This document shows positions 16,782 through 25,433 of a stretch of DNA of 64,000 nt, piece by piece; the first letter of the stretch is position 1; the number at the start of each line of letters is the position of its first letter. The stretch comes from Nodularia sp. NIES-3585 (GTDB lineage: Bacteria; Cyanobacteriota; Cyanobacteriia; Cyanobacteriales; Nostocaceae). Position numbers and translations under genes: made by a program. Where the stretch lies: NCBI RefSeq assembly GCF_002218065.1, contig NZ_BDUB01000001.1:817567-881566 (forward strand), written 5' to 3'. The notes beneath the pieces were generated by a model. That model did not search any database. It was not told the origin of the DNA and saw only the letters and a program-made list of their open reading frames with translations.

Positions 16782-18428
16782 ATGTTCCTCACTCAAACTG
16801 TTCCTCGTCAAAGAGAAATTATCGAAGTAGTCCTTCGCAATGGCTGGGACTATATGCGAAGGCTGCTGACTGGTGGTAAAGCTGATGAACCCCAGCTACC
16901 CACACCTGCGGTTTTAAAGAATATCCTTGTGGATTTGGGGCCAGTTTATGTCAAGCTGGGTCAGCTACTTTCTACCCGTCCAGACTTACTCAACGCCGCC
17001 TACATTGAAGAACTTTCCACTCTCCAAGACGAAGTACCCCCAGTTCCCTGGACAGAGGTGGAAGTATTCATCCGTCAGCACCTCAAACGCCCCCTAGAAG
17101 AAACCTTCAGTACAATTAATCCTGTCCCCGTAGCAGCGGGATCAATCGCTCAGACTCATCGCGCCACATTGGTAGATGGTCGAGAAGTAGCTTTGAAAGT
17201 GCAACGTCCGGGAATTGCTCTCACCGTTGCTCAGGATATCGCTTTAATTCAAGGTATTGCTGATTTAGTCGCCCGGACAGATTTTGGGCAAACCTACGAA
17301 ATCAAATCCGTCGCTGAAGAATTTACAAAAGCTTTAGAAGACGAGTTAGATTTTACCCTAGAAGCTGGTTTTACCGACGAGTTGCGAGGTAATTTATCCC
17401 GTAGTCGCTGGTTTGATCCCACACAACTGGTAGTTGCAGAAATTTTTTGGGACATCACCACCGAAAAGTTATTAGTCATGGAATGGCTCGATGGAGTCCC
17501 GTTGCTGTCAGCGAATTTAGTCAGCATTGAAAACGGTAAAACTGCTCATACACAACGCCAAGAAATTACAACTTTGCTATTTCGAGCTTTTTTCCAGCAA
17601 CTATATATTGATGGTTTCTTTCATGCTGATCCCCATCCGGGAAATTTATTTTATCTCGCAGATGGTCGCATTGCCCTTTTAGACTGTGGAATGGTGGGTA
17701 GGCTTGATCCCCGCACTCAGCAAATACTCACAGAAATGCTCTTGGCAATCATTGACTTAGATGCGGGGCGCTGCGCGCAATTAACTTTGCAGTTAGCAGA
17801 TTCTTCTCAGCCGGTGATTTTGTCACGGTTAGAAAATGATTATGATCGAATGTTGCGGAAGTATCATAATGTCAACTTGGGTGAAATGAATTTCAGTCAG
17901 GTAATTTATGAAATTTTGCAAGTCGCTCGTAACAATAAAATCCGCTTACCCAGCAACATGGGTTTATATGCCAAAACCCTGGCAAACTTAGAAGGAGTAG
18001 CCCGTGCATTTAACCCAGAGGTAAATTTATTTGATGAAATCCAGCCATTAATTACAGACTTGTTTCGGCGGCAATTATTAGGCGATAATCCAGTGCGATC
18101 GCTATTAAGAACAGCCTTAGATATTAAGAGTTTATCATTACAATCTCCCCGGAAAATTGAACTGTTATTAGATCGAGTTACCTCAGAAACCTTACAGTGG
18201 AATCTTTCACTCCGTGGTTTAGATGGTATGCGGCGGACTTTGGATGATGCGGCTAACAGATTATCGTTTAGCATTTTGGTAGGTTCTCTAATTATGGGAG
18301 CAGCCATTATTTCCACCAAAGCCCAAACAACTCAACTTTCTTTTTTAAGTAGTGTCCTGTTTGCTGCGGCCAGTTTATTAGGTTTGTGGCTAGTTATTAG
18401 TATTTTGCGATCTGGGCGTTTAAAGTAA
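16782..18428 (+). CDS. ABC1/UbiB (AarF) family atypical kinase
   Basis: Member of the UbiB protein-kinase-like family linked to isoprenoid quinone biosynthesis and lipid homeostasis. Motifs: VKLGQLLSTRPD (the KxGQ segment), AAGSIAQTHRA (Ala-rich loop replacing the Gly loop), VALKVQRPG (ATP-anchoring Lys), FFHADPHPGNLF (catalytic HxDxHxxN-like) and LLDCGMVGR (metal-binding Asp). The C-terminus carries two predicted membrane helices (SILVGSLIMGAAIIS and LSSVLFAAASLLGLWLVIS). 548 residues, typical. Cyanobacteria hold several paralogs, including plant ABC1K relatives. Which one this is cannot be told by eye. Confidence 0.93.
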   Translation: MFLTQTVPRQREIIEVVLRNGWDYMRRLLTGGKADEPQLPTPAVLKNILVDLGPVYVKLGQLLSTRPDLLNAAYIEELSTLQDEVPPVPWTEVEVFIRQHLKRPLEETFSTINPVPVAAGSIAQTHRATLVDGREVALKVQRPGIALTVAQDIALIQGIADLVARTDFGQTYEIKSVAEEFTKALEDELDFTLEAGFTDELRGNLSRSRWFDPTQLVVAEIFWDITTEKLLVMEWLDGVPLLSANLVSIENGKTAHTQRQEITTLLFRAFFQQLYIDGFFHADPHPGNLFYLADGRIALLDCGMVGRLDPRTQQILTEMLLAIIDLDAGRCAQLTLQLADSSQPVILSRLENDYDRMLRKYHNVNLGEMNFSQVIYEILQVARNNKIRLPSNMGLYAKTLANLEGVARAFNPEVNLFDEIQPLITDLFRRQLLGDNPVRSLLRTALDIKSLSLQSPRKIELLLDRVTSETLQWNLSLRGLDGMRRTLDDAANRLSFSILVGSLIMGAAIISTKAQTTQLSFLSSVLFAAASLLGLWLVISILRSGRLK

Positions 18429-18530
18429 TTTTTGTGTTTATTCACTGGGTAATTTCCACCCAAAACCATTATCAACACAGATAAATTCTTGATGTGCATT
18501 TGTATTTATCTGTAGTTCAATATAAACTTT

Positions 18531-19511
18531 ATGTCAATTATCACTGTTGAAAATCTGAGTAAATTTTACCCAGTTGCTGTTAAAGAACCGGGTATAAAAG
18601 GCACACTCAGCCACTTTTTCCGGCGCACCTACCGTTCAATTAAAGCAGTACAGGATGTTTCATTTGAAATTGCACCTGGTGAAGTTGTAGGTTTTTTGGG
18701 ACCAAATGGTGCTGGTAAAACCACCACCCTGAAAATGCTTACAGGGCTGATTCATCCTTCCGGCGGGACAGTCAGAGTAGCTGGACACGTGCCATTTCTT
18801 CGCCAAGACGCATTTCTGCAAAAAATTACCTTAGTAATGGGGCAGAAACAGCAGTTACTTTGGGACTTACCAGCACTAGATTCTTTGAAAATTAACGCTG
18901 CTGTTTATAACATCTCTAATAAAGAATTCCAAAAGCGAGTCGGGGAATTAACAGAGATGCTCACACTCGAAGGTAAGCTTACCCAACCAGTGCGGAAATT
19001 GTCTTTAGGGGAACGGATGAAAGCCGAACTGTTAGCGGCACTTTTACATCATCCTCATGTCTTGTTTCTGGATGAACCGACACTAGGACTAGATGTAAAT
19101 GCACAGGTAGCGGTGCGCGATTTTCTGCGTGAGTACAATCAGCGTTATCAAGCCACTGTATTATTAACTAGTCATTACATGGCTGATATTACTGCTTTAT
19201 GTGAGCGTGTGTTGTTGATTCACCAGGGAAAGCTGATGTATGACGGTAGCCTGGATGGATTGCTGAAAAATTTCGCCCCCTACCGGGAAATTCATATTGA
19301 GTTAGCCGAACCGCTACCTCGAGAAAAACTCATGTTTTATGGTGATGTCAAACTCGTAGAGGGGCGTGCAGTCAGTTTTATGGTGCAGCGAGAAGCCCTG
19401 ACTCGCACAGTATCTCAGATTTTGAACAATTTAGAGGTAATCGACTTAACGGTGACTGAGCCGGCAATAGAAGAAGTGATTGGCAGGGTTTTTCAGGCGG
19501 GAGTGGTGTAA
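18531..19511 (+). CDS. ABC-2 transporter ATP-binding protein
   Basis: Cytoplasmic ATPase of an ABC-2-type exporter. Walker A GPNGAGKTT is at 57-65. The Q-loop region reads LVMGQKQQLLWDLP. The signature is the variant LSLGERMK, followed by Walker B VLFLDEPTLGLD and the H-loop TSHYM. The ~35 residues before Walker A (GIKGTLSHFFRRTYRSIKAV) and a C-terminal ~80-residue domain are typical of NatA-like exporters found with DUF990-type permeases. The permease gene follows after 226 bases that contain a dispersed repeat. Substrate unknown. Confidence 0.93.
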   Translation: MSIITVENLSKFYPVAVKEPGIKGTLSHFFRRTYRSIKAVQDVSFEIAPGEVVGFLGPNGAGKTTTLKMLTGLIHPSGGTVRVAGHVPFLRQDAFLQKITLVMGQKQQLLWDLPALDSLKINAAVYNISNKEFQKRVGELTEMLTLEGKLTQPVRKLSLGERMKAELLAALLHHPHVLFLDEPTLGLDVNAQVAVRDFLREYNQRYQATVLLTSHYMADITALCERVLLIHQGKLMYDGSLDGLLKNFAPYREIHIELAEPLPREKLMFYGDVKLVEGRAVSFMVQREALTRTVSQILNNLEVIDLTVTEPAIEEVIGRVFQAGVV

Positions 19512-19560
19512 TTTATGTATAAAGATCAGAGGAACTAACCGCATAAAGCCTTCAGTATAG

Positions 19561-19660
19561 CTAGAGCCTCCGGCACGCTACCGCGAACGCTTTAAGCGCA
19601 GCTTTCGCTTTAGCGATACGCTTACCGCGCAGCGTATGCCCCCAGGGCTTTAGGCTGCAA
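19561..19660. repeat. GC-rich imperfect palindromic repeat between ABC genes
   Basis: A GC-rich block with multiple short inverted segments (CCTCCGGCACGCTACCGCG, GCTTTCGCTTTAGCGATACG, TACCGCGCAGCGTATGCC) sits between the ATPase and permease genes. Its composition differs sharply from the AT-rich flanks, so it looks like an inserted interspersed repeat that has split the operon. Confidence 0.6.
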
Positions 19661-19737
19661 AGTACACAAAGGAAGAAAGAAAGAAAAGACAGGAATTTAG
19701 CGCACATTATACAGAAATGGCATAAGTCGTAATTTAA

Positions 19738-20526
19738 GTGAAAAAAATTATTAAGAAAATCTTGGCATTCCTTTCTGTTTACTACGCCTATATGCTTGAG
19801 TATCGGGCAGAACTGATTTTATGGGTTTTGTCTGGGGCTTTGCCAATTATCCTCATGGGTGTATGGATACAGGCGGCGCAAGGTGGACAGTTTGGTTTAA
19901 CACCTGTGGATTTTGCCCGCTACTTTATCACGGTTTTTTTTGTTAGGCAACTTACTGTTGTTTGGGTAATTTGGGAGTTTGAAAAAGAAGTAGTCGAGGG
20001 TAAGCTGTCATTCCGGTTATTACAACCCATCGATCCAGTATGGCATCACGTCGCGACTCATCTTTCTGAAAGAGTTGCTCGCATACCGTTTATACTGCTA
20101 TTAGTTTTCTTGTTTTTTATCCTCTATCCCCAAGCTGTTTGGTTGCCGAATTTGGGGCAATTCTTATTGTTTGGGTTAGCGGTAATACTAGCTTTTGTCT
20201 TACGGTTTATAATTCAGTACACCTTTGCTCTGTTCGCCTTTTGGACAGAACGTGCTAGCGCTTTGGAAACTTTCTGGCTATTGTTTTATCTGTTTTTGTC
20301 GGGGTTAATTGCGCCTTTAGATGTTTTTCCTGAGACTGTGCGAACAATAGTCATGTTTACGCCTTTTCCCTATTTGATTAATTTCCCAGTTAGTCTGTTA
20401 GTGGGGCTACCCGTGGATGTAGCACGAGGGTTTTTATCAATTGTGGGTTGGATATTGTTATTTTTGGGTGCAAATCGTCTGCTGTGGCGTGCGGGATTAA
20501 AACGATATTCGGGTATGGGTGCTTGA
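19738..20526 (+). CDS. ABC-2 family transporter permease
   Basis: A 262-residue integral membrane protein with about six hydrophobic segments (ELILWVLSGALPIILMGVW, IPFILLLVFLFFILYP, FLLFGLAVILAFVLRFIIQY, LLFYLFLSGLIAPLDVFP). It has the layout of the ABC-2/DUF990 permeases that pair with NatA-like ATPases, including the conserved GLIAPLDVFP segment. Start GTG at 19738. It should work with the preceding ATPase. Cyanobacterial relatives often have a second permease gene; none follows here, so this may act as a homodimer or pair with a gene elsewhere. Confidence 0.88.
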   Translation: MKKIIKKILAFLSVYYAYMLEYRAELILWVLSGALPIILMGVWIQAAQGGQFGLTPVDFARYFITVFFVRQLTVVWVIWEFEKEVVEGKLSFRLLQPIDPVWHHVATHLSERVARIPFILLLVFLFFILYPQAVWLPNLGQFLLFGLAVILAFVLRFIIQYTFALFAFWTERASALETFWLLFYLFLSGLIAPLDVFPETVRTIVMFTPFPYLINFPVSLLVGLPVDVARGFLSIVGWILLFLGANRLLWRAGLKRYSGMGA

Positions 20527-21092
20527 TGAAACCTCATCCCTAGCCCCTCTCCTTGGTAAGGCTACGGTATACACACAAATGATTAAATTACTCTTAATTC
20601 CCCAAAAATTGTAGTCGGGGAAAGCGATCGCGTCACCCACCATAAATTGCAGGGATAGTGGTGGCTTACGGACTATCGTCCTAACCCTACAAATTGGGGA
20701 TTTTATTCCTTGGAAGTGCCTAATACAAAATCAAGGGTTTTTAATCGGCGAAGGTGGTCACTGAGCTTGTCGAAGTGCAGGTTTTGTCTGTGTAGCCGCG
20801 ACTTCTAGTCGCCAAGGTAAGTAATAAATTAGACTTTTCAAACAACTTCTAAGTGTAAAAATGGATAAAGTCGAGCTTAAATAATTTTCTTAAGTGTCTT
20901 AACTGTCCTTGCATTTTTGCTCTGATGCTGAGAATATTGGAAGGCATCTATATCAATAGTAATACATCAGCAATTTTCCCAAGATTCTCATGGGCAGACA
21001 CTAATTAGAAACCTGGGCAACTCAACTATTCTTAAATTTGTAGATAGCATCCGCTAAATAGTAAATTCTGAAAAATATCAAAGAGCTAATTT
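20527..21092. other. Intergenic region with dispersed repeats
   Basis: Contains a truncated arm of the CCCCTCTCCTT hairpin repeat just after the permease, then a HIP1 site, then copy 2 of the GGACTATCGTCC repeat (20640-20728). The remaining ~350 bases before the TerB-like gene are AT-rich with no reading frame or RNA that I can support. Confidence 0.5.
20640..20728. repeat. Dispersed repeat with GGACTATCGTCC palindrome, copy 2
   Basis: Same order as copy 1: GGGATAGTGGTGGCTTACGG, ACTATCGTCC, CTACAAATTGGGGATTTTAT, then TTGGAAGTGCC. Here it is purely intergenic. Its tail is homologous to the last codons of the DUF29 gene at 2913, but with a small insertion that would disrupt that frame. Confidence 0.75.
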
Positions 21093-21584
21093 ATGAGCAA
21101 TATTCAAGAAGTACTACCTGCTTCAGAATTTCTGAAAAAGAACTTAGGCATTTCCGAAATTTCCCTTGACGCATACCTTAATTATGGATATGCGCTACTC
21201 GCTATTGCTGGATCTGATGGAGAGGTTTCAAAAGCCGAACTTAATTGGTTACTAAATCATCAAAGGATGGCTGGCGCTCCTGAAGAAGTAGTAGAAAAAT
21301 ACAAAACATTTGACTACAAAAAGGCTGATTTAGAAACTTTGTTGACCAAGATTACCGTTGATGTTTCTACTTGGTCAAAATCACGGTCACTATTGTATCA
21401 TGCAATTCAAATGTCTCGTGCCAATGGCGATTACTCACTTGAAGAGCAAAAAGCTGTAAAAAAAGCAGCTAAACTGCTCAAGGTTGAAGATGATATTGCG
21501 CTTGCTCTCAATAGGTTGATAGAAACAGAAGAAGCAGTAACTGCATTACGTAAAGCCCTACTACAGACTGAGGTTTTATCTTAA
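21093..21584 (+). CDS. TerB-like helical protein
   Basis: A 163-residue all-alpha protein. Two segments resemble the TerB (tellurite-resistance) fold: YALLAIAGSDGEVSKAELNWLL, with the acidic DGEVSxxE pattern at about residues 41-48, and AIQMSRANGDYSLEEQKAVKKAAKLL near 110-135. TerB domains are thought to bind metal ions or mediate membrane-linked assemblies; here no other ter gene is present. No signal peptide or membrane segment, so probably cytoplasmic. Monocistronic. The family assignment rests on pattern only. Confidence 0.6.
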   Translation: MSNIQEVLPASEFLKKNLGISEISLDAYLNYGYALLAIAGSDGEVSKAELNWLLNHQRMAGAPEEVVEKYKTFDYKKADLETLLTKITVDVSTWSKSRSLLYHAIQMSRANGDYSLEEQKAVKKAAKLLKVEDDIALALNRLIETEEAVTALRKALLQTEVLS

Positions 21585-21588
21585 TTGA

Positions 21589-21828
21589 GCAGAACCCCAA
21601 AATCCCCATCAGGTTGATGCTCTAGCAGTTTACCCTTGGCTAAAATGTTGGCTTCATCCGAAATTTTACTTTGTGGAATACATCCATGCACCTTTTTTAC
21701 ACCTACCTACAGTAGCACGGTTGCGTGATATTGCAGATGCAAAATACCAAAACTTACTAGTTTTACAAGCCGTAAAAGCCTATGAAAGTTTAGCTGGCGG
21801 TTTTCCAAAACGACCAATTTACCATTAA
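21589..21828 (+). pseudogene. Remnant reading frame without a start (79 codons)
   Basis: An open frame of 79 codons begins directly after a TGA and ends at TAA without any plausible start codon at its head. The text is protein-like (VDALAVYPWLKCWLHPKFYF, then APFLHLPTVARLRDIADAKY, ending GGFPKRPIYH). A second, shorter relative of its middle lies at 22188-22259. I do not recognise the family. It looks like the C-terminal part of a decayed gene. Confidence 0.5.
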
Positions 21829-21847
21829 AGGAATCAGAGAAAAAAGT

Positions 21848-21882
21848 CCATAAAACGAACAATGCTATAGTTCGTTTTATGG
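21848..21882. terminator. 13-bp perfect hairpin
   Basis: CCATAAAACGAAC (21848-21860) pairs exactly with GTTCGTTTTATGG (21870-21882) across a 9-base loop, followed by TTATTTTGT. It lies 20 bases after the remnant frame's stop and would serve as an intrinsic terminator. Confidence 0.65.
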
Positions 21883-22100
21883 GTTATTTTGTAAGTATTA
21901 ACACAATTATTTTTGTATGAAATATTGAATTGACTGAAAAAATAATTCAGAGTTTGTAATCACTGTTTGCGCTGTTGCTCTCCTTCCCGATGGATTGCAA
22001 CTTCATCTGGGTTTACCCTTAATTGCGATCGCACTAAGTAAGTGGGCGGGAATAAATCTAACTATGTGAAGCAATGTAAAATTATTGTGATTTAGATCGT

Positions 22101-22140
22101 ATTAAGGGCTAAAGCCCTTAATTCAGGACTTTAGTCCTGA
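22101..22140. repeat. Double palindrome (AAGGGCT and CAGGACT)
   Basis: Two adjacent hairpins: ATTAAGGGCT/AGCCCTTAAT (22101-22122) and TCAGGACT/AGTCCTGA (22123-22140). Variants of the second (GGACTAAAGTCC, GGACTGAAGTCC) appear near 23985 and 25738. This is a common form of cyanobacterial intergenic repeat. Confidence 0.65.
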
Positions 22141-22187
22141 CTACAAACCTTTAATTATTTACGCCGAGTTACTGATTAGGTTTAGGA

Positions 22188-22259
22188 GTTTACGCTTGGC
22201 TGAGATTCTGGCTTCGTGCCAAATTTTACTTGGTTGATTACATCCATGCACACAAATAG
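22188..22259 (+). pseudogene. Second, shorter copy of the remnant frame
   Basis: Reads VYAWLRFWLRAKFYLVDYIH then AHK and a stop. It aligns with VYPWLKCWLHPKFYFVEYIH of the frame at 21589-21828, so a segment has been duplicated about 550 bases away and then lost its continuation. The ~750-base gap before the MscS gene thus holds two remnants, one terminator-like hairpin and one double palindrome. Confidence 0.5.
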
Positions 22260-22331
22260 AGACAAATTTTCAGCCCTTTTGTAGTAGTTAACTGCTCAAA
22301 CTCAATAAATGAACCAATTGATACTTACAAG

Positions 22332-23906
22332 ATGAACATACTAATTATCCTGAGTGAAGTTATATTTTTAATAATCATTTTTTTGCTGTTTAACTGGCTA
22401 ATTGGCACAATTTTGAAGCAAGTCAATAAAGTTTCTTTGCTTCAAGCAAGAACTGCCAATATTAATTTTGTGCGCCGCAGTATCAGCAGAGTTTTAATTG
22501 TAATTTGTGTGCTTATGTGTCTGGCGCTGGTTGGTGTGAATGGGATGGTGATTTATCGAGGTGGAAACATTCAGGAATTTCAACTTAATCTGATTCGCAA
22601 TCTTCCTACCCAATTTTGGCACAATATTTTTACGGCAAGCTGGAAAAGTGTGAGTTTACTACTGCTAGTTAAATTTAGCATACCACCCTTAAAGCGGGCT
22701 ATAGATTTTGTCTGTGATTACGCAAAGAAAGCCGACCAAATAAAAGCTAATGACGAAAGTATTGAAGCTTTTTTTAAAACATTAAAAAGAATTATTATTC
22801 ATAGTCTCTGGATATCTTCTGTTATCATCTGTGCGGAATTTCTCTACATCCCAAAAGTCGTTTCCAAATATATTTCCATTGCTTTAAAAATATACATTAT
22901 AGTCTCAATTGGTTCACTCATTGTTAAAGCTGTTGCTACTATTGTTGATACTCTTGATGCCCTGAGTCTCAAATACTCAAATTCTAACGATATACTACGT
23001 TTATACGAGCGTTTACGCCACTTAAACCCCCTTTTAAAAAAATGTTTGGAATACGTTCTCTACATTGGCATAGTCAATCTTGTTGTTCCAGAAATAGAAC
23101 CTATCGCTTGGATAAGTACTTATACCCCTATCATTGTACAGATTATTGGGGTTTATTTTATTACCAATCTTTTGATTGAAGTCGTTTACTTTGTGCTGGA
23201 TGAGTTCTACTTAAAAACCACAAGTTTAAGTGACTCACAGCAACAGAAAAGGCTGACGCTGATTCCCTTAATACGGAGTTTCGCAAAATATTTCATTTAC
23301 TTTACAGCCGCAGTGACTATACTCAAGCTGATTGGCATTGATCCTGCGCCTATCTTGGCAGGTGCAGGAATTGTGGGTATAGCAGTTGGCCTTGGCGCGC
23401 AAAACCTGATCAATGATATCGTTTGTGGATTTTTGATTTTGTTTGAAAACTATTACTTGGTAGGTGATTATGTTGAGGTTGGGAAAGCAGAAGAAAGAAA
23501 GATTGAGGGGATTGTAGAGGCGATTGAACTACGAACCACTCACGTCCGCCATCCCGATGGTCAATTGCAGATTGTTCGTAATGGGGATATCGGATCAATT
23601 ATAAATTTCTCCAAGCAGTATATATATGCCAGGGTAGAAATTAGCGTTTCATATCACTCCAATTTAGATCATGTGTATAGAGTAGTTGAGAAGGTAGGAC
23701 AGCAGTTAAAAGAAGATGAACAGGATGTGCTAGAACCTACGCGCGTAGCTGGACTAGAAAATTTTGGTGAGAATAATCTATTGCTGCTGACGCTAACAAA
23801 AGTCAAGCCGGGAAAACACCTTCATATTCAGCGTGTTCTCCGCAAGATATTAAAGGACACTTTTAGCGAAGAAGAAATTGAAATTTGCGGTTCTTCCAAG
23901 AATTGA
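22332..23906 (+). CDS. MscS-family mechanosensitive channel, long form
   Basis: A 524-residue membrane protein with several N-terminal hydrophobic helices (first IILSEVIFLIIIFLLFNWLIG), followed by the MscS core. The pore helix region is AGAGIVGIAVGLGAQNLINDIVCGF, and the beta domain starts YLVGDYVEVG. The C-terminal domain has VSYHSNLDHVYRVVEKVG. MscS channels open under membrane tension to release solutes during hypo-osmotic shock. The extra N-terminal helices mark it as a larger MscS relative, unlike the compact MscS-like gene at 51897. Monocistronic; a strong hairpin follows at 23977. Confidence 0.93.
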   Translation: MNILIILSEVIFLIIIFLLFNWLIGTILKQVNKVSLLQARTANINFVRRSISRVLIVICVLMCLALVGVNGMVIYRGGNIQEFQLNLIRNLPTQFWHNIFTASWKSVSLLLLVKFSIPPLKRAIDFVCDYAKKADQIKANDESIEAFFKTLKRIIIHSLWISSVIICAEFLYIPKVVSKYISIALKIYIIVSIGSLIVKAVATIVDTLDALSLKYSNSNDILRLYERLRHLNPLLKKCLEYVLYIGIVNLVVPEIEPIAWISTYTPIIVQIIGVYFITNLLIEVVYFVLDEFYLKTTSLSDSQQQKRLTLIPLIRSFAKYFIYFTAAVTILKLIGIDPAPILAGAGIVGIAVGLGAQNLINDIVCGFLILFENYYLVGDYVEVGKAEERKIEGIVEAIELRTTHVRHPDGQLQIVRNGDIGSIINFSKQYIYARVEISVSYHSNLDHVYRVVEKVGQQLKEDEQDVLEPTRVAGLENFGENNLLLLTLTKVKPGKHLHIQRVLRKILKDTFSEEEIEICGSSKN

Positions 23907-23976
23907 TACTAGCTCTTTTTAAGTATTTTTTCTCCAACGGAGTTATTACACCTCTTTCAAGAAATAAGTTAAGCTC

Positions 23977-24002
23977 ATCCCCCGGACTAAAGTCCGGGGG
24001 AT
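23977..24002. terminator. 12-bp GC-rich hairpin after the MscS gene
   Basis: ATCCCCCGGACT (23977-23988) pairs with AGTCCGGGGGAT (23991-24002), followed by TTTCG. It lies about 70 bases after the MscS stop and before the convergent hicB gene, so it may end transcripts from both sides. The sequence also resembles the GGACTxxAGTCC repeat family. Confidence 0.6.
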
Positions 24003-24066
24003 TTCGCGTCATTGGTCATTGGTTACTAATGACTAAGCGGCGGGCGGCGGGCTATCCCTCCCATCC

Positions 24067-24396
24067 CTAATAATATGCAAGTTTAAGGCTTACATAGCGA
24101 TTTAAGCTCACATTTTCCTCTGCTGCTTCTATGGCTAGTCTACGATGAAGCTCTGGAGGAATACGAACTTGAAATTTACCACTGTAGTTTTTTTCGGCAA
24201 TAGGTTCTGGTATCCTCTCATCATTCGCTTCCATATCAGCTACTACATCTTTTACCAAGTTTGTAATACCTTCGAGTGCAGTAGAACGATTTTCATGGAG
24301 ATAAGATAAACTTGGAAATTCAGCACACAGTCCTACAAATTCTTGATCCTCCCTTGACCAAGTAACTCTATAGGTGTAGTGGTCGTAGTTAACCAT
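24067..24396 (-). CDS. hicB: HicB-type antitoxin, orphaned by loss of HicA
   Basis: 109 residues. The N-terminal ~65 residues fit the HicB partial RNase-H-like fold (YTYRVTWSREDQEFVGLCAE, FPSLSYLHENRSTALEGI). The C-terminal part is a DNA-binding ribbon-helix-helix (GKFQVRIPPELHRRLAIEAA, NVSLNRYVSLKLA). HicB normally binds and blocks the mRNA-cutting toxin HicA and represses the operon. The ATG overlaps the stop of the upstream hicA frame, the canonical hicAB arrangement, but that hicA is broken. HicB is fully open and may persist as a repressor or as protection against related toxins. Confidence 0.85.
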   Translation of the reverse strand: MVNYDHYTYRVTWSREDQEFVGLCAEFPSLSYLHENRSTALEGITNLVKDVVADMEANDERIPEPIAEKNYSGKFQVRIPPELHRRLAIEAAEENVSLNRYVSLKLAYY

Positions 24397-24642
24397 CTTT
24401 CATTTCCTCAATTTTTTCAATCGCTTCTAAAACCTGCTTTACTTGATAAATCTTGGCTTTTCCATTCTTTTCTTGAATGTTGACGCGCGGATCTCCAGCC
24501 CAGGGGGTTTTATACACACAATGGCTTGTTCCTTGCTGTCTGGGTTCTCCAAAATAATGATTGCAAACTTCACTAAATCGTTAAAGTTGACATTTTTAGG
24601 ATTGTTCTTGAACTGATCAAGGAGTTTTTATATTTGTGCCAT
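24389..24642 (-). pseudogene. hicA: Inactivated hicA toxin gene (nonsense + frameshift)
   Basis: Read on the minus strand from ATG 24642: MAQI, then TAA, then KLLDQFKNNPKNVNFNDLVK, then a frame change (one base missing), then CNHYFGEPRQQGTSHCVYKT, PWAGDPRVNIQEKNGKAKIY and QVKQVLEAIEKIEEMKDG with a stop overlapping the hicB start. The text matches HicA-type dsRBD-like toxins with the catalytic His in GTSH. The in-frame TAA at codon 5 (probably from GAA) and the one-base deletion near 24570 mean no full-length toxin can be made. Confidence 0.85.
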
Positions 24643-24648
24643 AGGTTT

Positions 24649-24715
24649 ATACCAAGTGGTCATTAAAGGAGTAGAAAATTTCTACAAAATGACATATTAA
24701 AAAGCAACTTGGTAT
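24649..24715. repeat. 67-bp inverted-repeat element upstream of dead hicA
   Basis: ATACCAAGT (24649-24657) and ACTTGGTAT (24707-24715) are perfect terminal inverted repeats. Inside is a second hairpin GTAGAAA/TTTCTAC. It ends six bases before the hicA ATG, so it occupies the place expected for the ribosome-binding site and promoter. Confidence 0.7.
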
Positions 24716-24790
24716 GAGCTTTAAATCAATGATAGTATCAATATTAATACTATGTCAAGGGTTATGCTTGTTTCTGGGTCGATAACTGGT

Positions 24791-24930
24791 GCGCCTTTTT
24801 TGCATAGTAGTGGACTGACAAGCCTAAAATGTTGTATTATGTCTATCTTGTCGAACAAGCAAGATGCCTGTTCTGGACGGGCTAAAAGCCCACCCCACAA
24901 TATTTATGCTTATGCACTATTTTGTGCTTG
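24791..24930. repeat. Composite repeat flanking DUF29, copy A
   Basis: Begins GCGCCTTTTTTGCATAGTAG and runs to AAATGTTG (44 bases, 41 identical to copy B at 25454-25497), has a different interior, and ends TATGCACTATTTTG, which is also the end of copy B (near 25584-25597). This and the inverted-repeat element at 24649 account for most of the gap between hicA and the DUF29 gene. Confidence 0.65.
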
Positions 24931-24971
24931 TCACGTGACTACTTTATATTTTGGCAGGTTGAAAACATTAA

Positions 24972-25433
24972 ATGACAGCACCTCAACCAAAAGTCTCCAC
25001 TAATTCCCAACTTTACGACCAAGATTTTTATCTCTGGCTAGAAACCACAGCACAACAACTCAAAGCAGGTAAATTTGCTGAAGTTGATTTAGCCAACCTC
25101 ATTGAAGAAATTGAATGTATGGGGAGAAGTGAAAAAAGAGCATTAGAAAGTAATTTAGTTATTTTATTAATGCACTTGCTGAAATATAAATATCAACCAG
25201 GCAAACGCACCAATAGTTGGCTTTCGACTATATTTGAGCATCGGCGGAGATTAAATAAAAACTTGCAAGATAGTCCAAGTTTAAAAAACTACTTTGCCGA
25301 AACCTTTGCAGAATGTTATCAAGATGCACGTCAACAAGCAGCCATAGAAACTGGATTATCATTTGATACCTTTCCTGTAGAATCTCCCTTCACCACCGAT
25401 GAATCTTTGAATAAGGACTTTTTACCCGAATAA
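24972..25433 (+). CDS. DUF29 family protein
   Basis: A 153-residue helical protein with the classical DUF29 pattern: LYDQDFYLWLETTAQQLKAG, VDLANLIEEIECMGRSEKRA, LLMHLLKYKYQPGKRTNSW and then helices to a conserved-looking end (ESPFTTDESLNKDFLPE). No function is established. DUF29 genes are multicopy in filamentous cyanobacteria. This copy is bracketed by two copies of a composite repeat (24791 and 25454), suggesting it sits in repeat-rich, mobile-prone DNA. The ATG at 24972 is preceded by an AT-rich leader without a strong ribosome site. Confidence 0.88.
   Translation: MTAPQPKVSTNSQLYDQDFYLWLETTAQQLKAGKFAEVDLANLIEEIECMGRSEKRALESNLVILLMHLLKYKYQPGKRTNSWLSTIFEHRRRLNKNLQDSPSLKNYFAETFAECYQDARQQAAIETGLSFDTFPVESPFTTDESLNKDFLPE

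Noticed and set aside
24752-25003. 83-residue plus-strand frame upstream of DUF29
   Set aside because: It runs through repeat copy A, overlaps the DUF29 start and has no family features.
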